From GCA-2746795 sp046496595 (GTDB taxonomy: Bacteria > Chloroflexota > Anaerolineae > Promineifilales > Promineifilaceae): DNA of 5,327 nt. The stretch spans positions 1-5,327 of the forward strand of contig JAWOGU010000741.1 in the NCBI GenBank assembly GCA_046496595.1, given 5' to 3'. Of this stretch, positions 1-4,389 are shown piece after piece (the stretch's first letter is position 1; each line of letters opens with the position of its first letter). The notes below the pieces were generated by a model that was given only the letters and a program-made list of their open reading frames with translations, did not search any database and was not told where the DNA came from. The translations under genes were made by a program, and so were the position numbers.

Positions 1-1092
1 CCGCATTTGTGGGCAGTGGATGGGGAAACGGCCGTTTCCTTCCTCTCCCCTCTCTGGCAAAACAGCAGCGGCGTCTGGCTGGTCCTCACTCCCTACGCCA
101 ACGTCACTGATCCAGCGGGTTACATTCCCGCCTGGCTGGAAGCGCAGGCCGCCGCCAGCACGGAATATGTCTACGGCGACAAGGCGCTCCGTTTTTATGC
201 GCGCACCCCGCAGCGGGTGGCGCAAATCGGCGCACCGGCTCCCGGCGCGGAACCGCAGTTCGACGCCTTCACCGTCGTTAAACCCGGCTTCCACTTCGTG
301 GGTTATGATTTGCCCTCCGGCACTTACCACAGCGGGGACACCATCCGCCTGGGACTCTACTTTTTCCGCAGCGAACAGATGGCCGACCAGAGCCACGCGA
401 TGGAAGTGGGCTTGAAGGATAGCAGCGGGCAGGCCGCGCCGTCGGACATGGTGCAGATCACGCCGGAGGATCAGGCGTCAGAAGCGGGATTGATTCGTAA
501 AGAAGTGATATTGCAGGTTCCACCGGAGGCCGCTACCGGCGCATATGCCCTTTACATTTTTAACTGCGGCGGTGACTGCGAATCGTTCGCGCAGGTGCGC
601 ATTAAACAGCGCTTCCAGGAATTCCTGTCTGCCGGCGACGTAGAGATCGCGCAGCCGATGAACGTGGCGTTTGCCAACGGCATCCGCCTGCTGGGTTATG
701 ACCTGGCGCAAGAAAGCATCGCGCCCGGTGAGCCGCTGCGCCTGCGCCTTTTCTGGCAGACGACGGAGCCGGTGACTGAGCAGTTCAAAGTGTTCACCCA
801 TTTGCTTGGTGACGTGTTTAACGCCGAAACAGGGAACTTTTTATGGGGGCAGCAGGACAACGAACCGGTGAATAACAAGCGCCCCACCACCACCTGGCGG
901 CCGGGCGAGGTCATTGTCGACGCCTATGCCATGCCTACGGCGTTGAACGCGCCGGAAGGCGTGTATAGGCTGGAGATTGGACTATACAACCCGGTTACGG
1001 GAGAGCGGTTGATGGTAGTGGACGAGGATGGGGAGTTTGTGGCGGACCACGTGGTGTTGGAAACGGCCGTTATAGTCAACTTGCCGGATTAA
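1..1092 (+). CDS. 3' end of membrane glycosyltransferase-like protein, C-terminal beta-sandwich tail (5' partial)
   Basis: The reading frame is open at the left edge (codons Pro-His-Leu-Trp precede any start), so this is the last 363 codons of a longer gene; the TTG at 7 is unlikely to be the real start. The first ~75 residues (Trp-rich, 'VWLVLTPY', then 'YVYGDKALRFYAR') resemble the segment that closes the periplasmic part of GT39/ArnT-like glycosyltransferases in Chloroflexota. Two related beta-sandwich modules follow. The first starts at about nt 286 with 'HFVGYDL' and the second at about nt 670 with 'IRLLGYDL'. Each continues with a G-[DE]-x-x-R-L-x-L strand, and the second ends with 'WRPGEVIVDAY' and 'GVYRLEIGLYNP'. 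No membrane segment is visible in this part. By family analogy the missing N-terminus would carry the GT-C membrane core and this tail would lie outside the membrane. The specific sugar or acceptor cannot be told. The stop TAA at 1090-1092 overlaps the stop of the convergent HEPN gene. Confidence 0.72.
   Translation, partial: PHLWAVDGETAVSFLSPLWQNSSGVWLVLTPYANVTDPAGYIPAWLEAQAAASTEYVYGDKALRFYARTPQRVAQIGAPAPGAEPQFDAFTVVKPGFHFVGYDLPSGTYHSGDTIRLGLYFFRSEQMADQSHAMEVGLKDSSGQAAPSDMVQITPEDQASEAGLIRKEVILQVPPEAATGAYALYIFNCGGDCESFAQVRIKQRFQEFLSAGDVEIAQPMNVAFANGIRLLGYDLAQESIAPGEPLRLRLFWQTTEPVTEQFKVFTHLLGDVFNAETGNFLWGQQDNEPVNNKRPTTTWRPGEVIVDAYAMPTALNAPEGVYRLEIGLYNPVTGERLMVVDEDGEFVADHVVLETAVIVNLPD
24..39. 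repeat. Iterated palindrome copy 1 (16-bp perfect)
   Basis: GGAAACGGCCGTTTCC is a perfect 16-bp palindrome, the longest copy of the motif in the window. It is read as Glu-Thr-Ala-Val-Ser in the glycosyltransferase-like gene. Confidence 0.85.
1062..1071. repeat. Iterated palindrome copy 2 (10-bp)
   Basis: AACGGCCGTT lies six codons before the stop of gene 1 and is read as Glu-Thr-Ala-Val-Ile. It is the last copy before the 1.76-kb gap without the motif. Confidence 0.85.
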
Positions 1093-1556
1093 TCAACAAA
1101 CGAATCCAAAAACTTCTGAAAGGCAGCGATTTCGGTCGGATATAACGATTCCAAACTGAACGCATCCTCAACAATCAGGCGCAGTTTATCAGGATCGAAC
1201 TTTAAAATATAGGCATTGCGAAACAGATGCCGGAAACGGCGCAGTTCATCCAATAAGCGAAAAGTTTCCTGGCCTATCACGGATGGACGAATACCGGGCA
1301 CATTCAGGGTCATTCGTCTTAGCAGCAGCGTATGCCACTGTGTCGAATCGTCAACGTGGTTGCCAAAATTAGCGGCAATCCGTGTAAACAGGTTCTCAAA
1401 CAAACCGTAAATAACGTGCAAATGATAAGCCGCTAAGATGCAGACGTCTTCATCAAACTCACCCTGGCTAATTTCATGCAGCTTATGATAAGCGGCCGCA
1501 ATGGACGCTAAATTATCCTGTATTTCAGCTTGCAGCAGGTTAATTTGTGCGTTCAT
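1089..1556 (-). CDS. HEPN-domain HepT-like protein (putative toxin RNase)
   Basis: This 155-residue all-helical protein fits the HEPN fold, and the call is supported by the MNT gene directly upstream. Its signature is 'RRFRHLFRNAY' at residues 106-116, followed by a D-P-D-K helix at 121-124. It resembles the HepT-like group often annotated as HepT-like_2, in which RFRHxxRNxY replaces the classic HEPN motif R-x4-6-H. In the characterised Shewanella system HepT is an RNA-cleaving toxin neutralised when its MNT partner adds AMP to a tyrosine; Tyr116 would be the equivalent candidate here (inference). The ATG at 1556 lies inside the last codons of the MNT gene (17-bp overlap), which suggests translational coupling; only a weak AGG lies upstream. 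Two 60-base lines within it are 40-43% GC, against about 65% in lines of genes 1 and 5. It carries none of the ACGGCCGT palindromes and may be a recent arrival. Its toxicity is not shown by sequence. Confidence 0.75.
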   Translation of the reverse strand: MNAQINLLQAEIQDNLASIAAAYHKLHEISQGEFDEDVCILAAYHLHVIYGLFENLFTRIAANFGNHVDDSTQWHTLLLRRMTLNVPGIRPSVIGQETFRLLDELRRFRHLFRNAYILKFDPDKLRLIVEDAFSLESLYPTEIAAFQKFLDSFVD

Positions 1557-1902
1557 AAATCAACAAACCTGTCTTTTGAATGGTGTCCGCAAAAAAAGAC
1601 GGCTTAGAAACGTCCCGCAAATCGACCGGCCTTTCAGGAAACGCGGCTTCCAATTCGCGCCACAGGGCAAAATACTCTTCCGCCGTAACGCCCACTACGC
1701 CAATATCCACATCTGATTTAGCGTGAAACTGACCGGCTCGCAGGATCGAGCCAAAAAGATAAACACGCCGTACAGATGAAAAACCTGAGGCAACTGCCGG
1801 CAGCCCCGCTTGAATTTTCGCTAACGCTTGCAGCCGATAGGCTTCGCGTTCATCTCGTTGTCTGGTCAACCGGTCAATAAAGCTCTGCCGGTAGACAGCC
1901 AT
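1540..1902 (-). CDS. Minimal nucleotidyltransferase (MNT), putative antitoxin partner of HEPN gene
   Basis: The protein is 120 residues from the ATG at 1902. It has the Pol-beta-type nucleotidyltransferase signature: Gly51-Ser52, eleven residues, then Asp64-Val-Asp66 ('SDVDIGVV'), with a likely third metal-binding acidic residue at Asp94 ('RPVDLRD'). Residues 45-50 ('RRVYLFGS' region) form the strand leading into the GS turn. Stand-alone MNT proteins of this size pair with HEPN proteins. In the studied systems the MNT antitoxin adds AMP from ATP to the HEPN toxin. Gene order (MNT first, HEPN second, overlapping by 17 bp) matches that arrangement. The start is uncertain. ATG codons also exist at 1926 and 1962, giving 128 or 140 residues, and none has a strong ribosome binding site. 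The extra residues look unlike the family, and a possible promoter -10 box at 1936-1941 would exclude the 1962 start. All three catalytic acidic positions are present, so the enzyme looks intact. Confidence 0.82.
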   Translation of the reverse strand: MAVYRQSFIDRLTRQRDEREAYRLQALAKIQAGLPAVASGFSSVRRVYLFGSILRAGQFHAKSDVDIGVVGVTAEEYFALWRELEAAFPERPVDLRDVSKPSFFADTIQKTGLLIYERTN

Positions 1903-1935
1903 GCTTGTTTCAGATCGTGGTATCATCACGACAAT

Positions 1936-1962
1936 ATTGTAACACAAGGTCTGGCTTGTCAT
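1936..1962 (-). promoter_or_regulatory. Possible promoter and palindromic operator of the MNT-HEPN pair
   Basis: On the minus strand a -10-like TACAAT (1941 to 1936) lies 15 bp downstream of a weak -35-like ATGACA (1962 to 1957). Transcription would begin near 1929, giving a leader of about 27 nt before the ATG at 1902. The -10 box is embedded in the perfect 10-bp palindrome ACAATATTGT (1931-1940), a plausible operator for an autoregulated toxin-antitoxin pair. The spacer is short and the -35 poor, so this is a tentative call. Confidence 0.3.
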
Positions 1963-1979
1963 TGCAACTATCCGGCAAT

Positions 1980-1986
1980 AGGAGAG
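1980..1986 (+). promoter_or_regulatory. Ribosome binding site deciding the TTG start of yjbQ
   Basis: AGGAGAG at 1980-1986 leaves eight bases between its AGGAG core and the TTG at 1993. There is no ATG or GTG in frame between it and the conserved family N-terminus, so this site fixes the start as TTG. Confidence 0.75.
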
Positions 1987-1992
1987 TTAACA

Positions 1993-2424
1993 TTGAGCTG
2001 GTTTCAAAAAACAATCACCCTGCCGCCCAAACGGCGCGGTTTTCATCTGGTGACGCAGGAAATTTTGCAGCAGGTTCCCGAAATTCGAGAATACGCGGTG
2101 GGCCTGACCCACATCTTCATCCAGCATACCTCCGCCTCGCTGACGTTGAACGAGAATGCAGACCCCTCAGTGCGCCAGGATTTTGAGAGCCATTTCAACA
2201 AAATGGTCCCGGAAAACGCGCCTTACTACATCCACACCGACGAAGGACCGGACGACATGCCCGCTCACATCAAAGCGGCGCTGTTAGGACCAAGCGTGAC
2301 GATCCCCATTTCGCAAGGGCGTTTGAACCTGGGGACCTGGCAGGGCATTTACCTCTGCGAACACCGGGATCGCGCCTCTGGGAGGCGGCTGGTAATTACG
2401 CTGCACGGAGAACGTCAAGCCTGA
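1993..2424 (+). CDS. yjbQ: YjbQ/UPF0047 family protein (secondary thiamine-phosphate synthase-type)
   Basis: The gene is complete, with 143 residues from a TTG start, close to the ~138 residues of E. coli YjbQ. The family landmarks are all present in order: 'GFHLVT' (16-21), 'HTSASLTLNEN' (45-55) with Asp57, 'HTDEGPDDMPAHI' (81-93), 'LLGPSVTIPI' (97-106) and the signature 'LGTWQGIYL' (113-121) followed by Glu123 and Arg125. Members of this small cytosolic beta-fold family form oligomers, and a weak thiamine-phosphate synthase activity has been reported for E. coli YjbQ; the physiological role remains unsettled. The conserved histidines (45, 81, 92) are likely active-site or ligand-binding residues. 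The gene is divergent from the MNT gene (about 90 bp apart) and convergent with the DUF2723 gene, with 13 bp between stops, so it is a single-gene unit. I see no convincing promoter on this strand. It contains no ACGGCCGT palindrome. Confidence 0.93.
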   Translation: MSWFQKTITLPPKRRGFHLVTQEILQQVPEIREYAVGLTHIFIQHTSASLTLNENADPSVRQDFESHFNKMVPENAPYYIHTDEGPDDMPAHIKAALLGPSVTIPISQGRLNLGTWQGIYLCEHRDRASGRRLVITLHGERQA

Positions 2425-2437
2425 GCCAAATTTCGTT

Positions 2438-4327
2438 TCATGGTACAGGCAGCGAGAGCCACTTGCTGTTCTCAAACGAGCCATCGGCCAGAGTCTGATA
2501 CATGCCCACCCGCACAGTCAGCGGCGCACTTGCTGCCGACACGTCCAGCAAAAAGTGATCCGTCACCACTTCGCCGGCCTGCCAGCGCGAGGTGGGATAC
2601 CAGCCAAATACAGGATGGTTACTATCGGCCTGCGCCAGGATGTCTTGCGGACCGGTGGGCGGGTCTTGGGCTGCCAAATGGACGGCGATGCTGTAATCGC
2701 TCAGATTGTTTTGCAGCGCCTGCCAGTCTACGGCTAGTTGAAGTGTGTCGTCGTCGAGCCAGGTGAGGGCTGCGGCAAGGATGGCAATGCCGTTGCCTAA
2801 ATCAAGCAAGTTGTCTGCGGGGGAAACGGCCGTTATCCGCGGCTCAATCTGAATCTCTACAATCTCCGGGGATACGGCAGTCAGGTAAACCGGGCCTAAC
2901 AACCCTTCCCACCACGCAACAGGGCGCTGGTAAAACGTTTTTGCCAGGGTCAACAAGTGATCGGTTTGCGCAATGGCGGCAAAATCATTGTCGTGATCCA
3001 CCAGCGTCAATCCGGGAAACTGCTCTTCGTAAGCCTGGGCATAGGTGAGCGCCCAGTAATCGTGTCCCCACAAGGCCATCATCGTTTGCGAACGGCCGTC
3101 AGCCGCCGGCGGAATACGCTGCGCCAGGGCGATAGTCTCAAAGGCGCTGCGGTCACGGGTAATGGCCAGTACCTGCGGGCGGTTGAGGAAAAAGAGCCAG
3201 AACAGGGAGAAAACACCACCCACCACTGCCAATTTGCCCCACAACGGCCGTTTCCGCCAAACCACTTCCATGAGCAGCGCTACCCCAATGGCAGCAATGG
3301 CAATAATCGGCAGCTTCACCGCCAGCAAGGCATCAGACACCCGCCCTTCCCACACAATAAAACTCACTGGCAGGTGCAGCAGCCAGCTTACCAGCAGCCC
3401 CAACCGCTCCTGGCGACGCGCCGGACTTCCCGGCAGCAGCAGACCCACCACGCCCAGCGCCGTCAACAGCCAGGGCCAATCCTGTTTTAGCAGCCCGACA
3501 ATGCCTTGTATCCGCTCCAGCCATAACGCCATCGTGTCCGGCACAATCACCAGGTCGCCCCTTGTGTAAAAGACCAGCGCCCAAAATCCTTGCCAAGTAC
3601 CTGGAGAACTGTAGGTCCAATCCGCGCCCATCCAGGCGCGCAAAGGCAGGTAAAGATACGTCAGCGGACCAATTAGCCCCAAAGCCAGCACCGGCAAAAG
3701 GTGGCGCAGCACCAGACGCCAATGCGGCAGCGCCCAAAACAAAATAGCAGGCAGAAAGAGGGCAAACGCGCGTTGATGCGCCAGCACCATGCCGCCCCAA
3801 AAAGCCAGCCAATACAAATCTCGTTTACGGCCGTTTCGCCCAAACCGCACCGCGTAAAACAGTGTGGCAAAGGTCAACGCCATGGACATGGTGTGAACTT
3901 CGGCCAGGGAGGCATCTGCCCAAATGGAGGTAGACAGGGCAAACATGAGGGAAGCCAACGCCGCCAATAACGGCCGTATCCCCAACGTGACCATGAGCAA
4001 AACCAACAGCGCCGCGCTTAATGCGCCCCACACCGCAGAGTAAAGCGACGCCCCGACCGCCGGCGTGACGCCCACCCCTCGCAAAATAGTCACAAACAGG
4101 GACCCAATAAAGGTATAAAGGGGATAACCATTGTAATGAATGGTGCCCCACCGGGGCAGCGCATTCTGAATTTCGCCTACGTCCGTTGCATATGGATGGT
4201 TACTGCCGTTGATATGCAGTTGTAATGTGGTTAAAAACAAAATAAAGGATAACAAAGCAGCGCCGATAACGGCCGTTCGCAGTGAAATCTGCCAATCCTT
4301 CAGCCAAAATGATTTCATGGTAGGCAA
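2438..4327 (-). CDS. DUF2723-family GT-C membrane protein with C-terminal beta-sandwich domain
   Basis: The gene is complete, with 629 residues. The N-terminal half is a polytopic membrane protein: about a dozen hydrophobic segments lie between residues 20 and 382, beginning at 20-36. The first extracytoplasmic loop holds the DUF2723 hallmark, Asp49-x-Gly51-Glu52, then 'NGYPLY' at 66-71, where the family usually has HPPGYPLY. 'AEVHTMSM' at 142-149 matches the family's usual EVY-type position. DUF2723 is the family of human TMEM260, a protein O-mannosyltransferase of GT-C fold, so a lipid-linked sugar donor and transfer outside the cytoplasmic membrane are likely; Asp49 or Glu52 is the candidate catalytic acid (inference). 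Residues ~383-629 are soluble and end in a beta-sandwich ('RWQAGEVVTDHFLLDV', 581-596) related to the tail of the 1-1092 protein. The TTG start at 4327 is preferred over the ATG at 4318 because GGGAGAGG sits nine bases before TTG but 18 before ATG. The acceptor and sugar are unknown. Confidence 0.82.
   Translation of the reverse strand: MPTMKSFWLKDWQISLRTAVIGAALLSFILFLTTLQLHINGSNHPYATDVGEIQNALPRWGTIHYNGYPLYTFIGSLFVTILRGVGVTPAVGASLYSAVWGALSAALLVLLMVTLGIRPLLAALASLMFALSTSIWADASLAEVHTMSMALTFATLFYAVRFGRNGRKRDLYWLAFWGGMVLAHQRAFALFLPAILFWALPHWRLVLRHLLPVLALGLIGPLTYLYLPLRAWMGADWTYSSPGTWQGFWALVFYTRGDLVIVPDTMALWLERIQGIVGLLKQDWPWLLTALGVVGLLLPGSPARRQERLGLLVSWLLHLPVSFIVWEGRVSDALLAVKLPIIAIAAIGVALLMEVVWRKRPLWGKLAVVGGVFSLFWLFFLNRPQVLAITRDRSAFETIALAQRIPPAADGRSQTMMALWGHDYWALTYAQAYEEQFPGLTLVDHDNDFAAIAQTDHLLTLAKTFYQRPVAWWEGLLGPVYLTAVSPEIVEIQIEPRITAVSPADNLLDLGNGIAILAAALTWLDDDTLQLAVDWQALQNNLSDYSIAVHLAAQDPPTGPQDILAQADSNHPVFGWYPTSRWQAGEVVTDHFLLDVSAASAPLTVRVGMYQTLADGSFENSKWLSLPVP
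2825..2834. repeat. Iterated palindrome copy 3 (10-bp)
   Basis: AACGGCCGTT lies in the soluble tail of the DUF2723 gene and is read on the minus strand as Ile-Thr-Ala-Val-Ser. It is the first copy after the gap. Confidence 0.85.
3092..3099. repeat. Iterated palindrome copy 4 (8-bp core)
   Basis: ACGGCCGT in the DUF2723 gene is read on the minus strand as Asp-Gly-Arg, a different frame from copies 1-3. Confidence 0.8.
3243..3252. repeat. Iterated palindrome copy 5 (10-bp)
   Basis: AACGGCCGTT in the DUF2723 gene is read on the minus strand as Lys-Arg-Pro-Leu, the third reading frame. The right flank continues TTCC, as in copy 1. Confidence 0.85.
3827..3834. repeat. Iterated palindrome copy 6 (8-bp core)
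   Basis: ACGGCCGT in the DUF2723 gene is read on the minus strand as Asn-Gly-Arg, in a cytosolic-looking basic loop. Confidence 0.8.
3970..3977. repeat. Iterated palindrome copy 7 (8-bp core)
   Basis: ACGGCCGT in the DUF2723 gene is read on the minus strand as Ile-Arg-Pro-Leu, between two membrane segments. Confidence 0.8.
4268..4277. repeat. Iterated palindrome copy 8 (10-bp)
   Basis: AACGGCCGTT lies near the start of the DUF2723 gene and is read on the minus strand as Arg-Thr-Ala-Val-Ile, at the edge of the first membrane segment. Confidence 0.85.
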
Positions 4328-4336
4328 TCAACAAAA

Positions 4337-4344
4337 CCTCTCCC
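4337..4344 (-). promoter_or_regulatory. Ribosome binding site deciding the TTG start of the DUF2723 gene
   Basis: On the minus strand GGGAGAGG (4344 to 4337) ends nine bases before TTG at 4327. The alternative ATG at 4318 is three codons downstream and too far from it, and nothing purine-rich lies closer to that ATG. Confidence 0.65.
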
Positions 4345-4361
4345 GTAAATTTGCAGCGTGG

Positions 4362-4389
4362 ATTTTATACTGCTCCCTGTTGAAGTCAA
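4362..4389 (-). promoter_or_regulatory. Likely sigma-70/sigma-A promoter for the DUF2723 gene
   Basis: On the minus strand TTGACT (4389 to 4384, five of six matches to TTGACA) is followed after 16 bp by TAAAAT (4367 to 4362, five of six matches to TATAAT). Initiation near 4355 would give a leader of about 27 nt carrying the ribosome binding site and the TTG start. The -35 box begins at the base next to the stop codon of the upstream oxidoreductase gene, so the DUF2723 gene can be transcribed separately despite a same-strand neighbour 62 bp away. The -35 box overlaps an imperfect palindrome, GTTGA-AG-TCAAC (4379-4390). Confidence 0.5.

Noticed and set aside
1491..1500. AGCGGCCGCA (NotI-like site) in the HEPN gene as an eleventh copy of the palindrome
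   Set aside because: It shares only CGGCCG and lacks the flanking A and T; counting it would blur the motif.
1091..1568. Direct repeat AATCAACAAAC at 1091-1101 and 1558-1568 bracketing the HEPN gene, with a 10-bp copy at 4326-4335
   Set aside because: About three chance pairs of identical 11-mers are expected in a window of this size, both copies lie in coding sequence, and no transposase or inverted ends accompany them. The placement is curious but not evidence of insertion.
1828..1992. Longer start for yjbQ at 1828
   Set aside because: The 55 added codons overlap the MNT gene, do not match the family N-terminus, and the ribosome site at 1980-1986 points to the TTG at 1993.
2957..3812. Several open frames on both strands inside the DUF2723 gene (for example 2957-3490 plus and 3333-3812 minus)
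   Set aside because: They are low-complexity, Arg/Gln- or Ala/Gly-rich translations overlapping a well-supported membrane protein; they are frame shadows.
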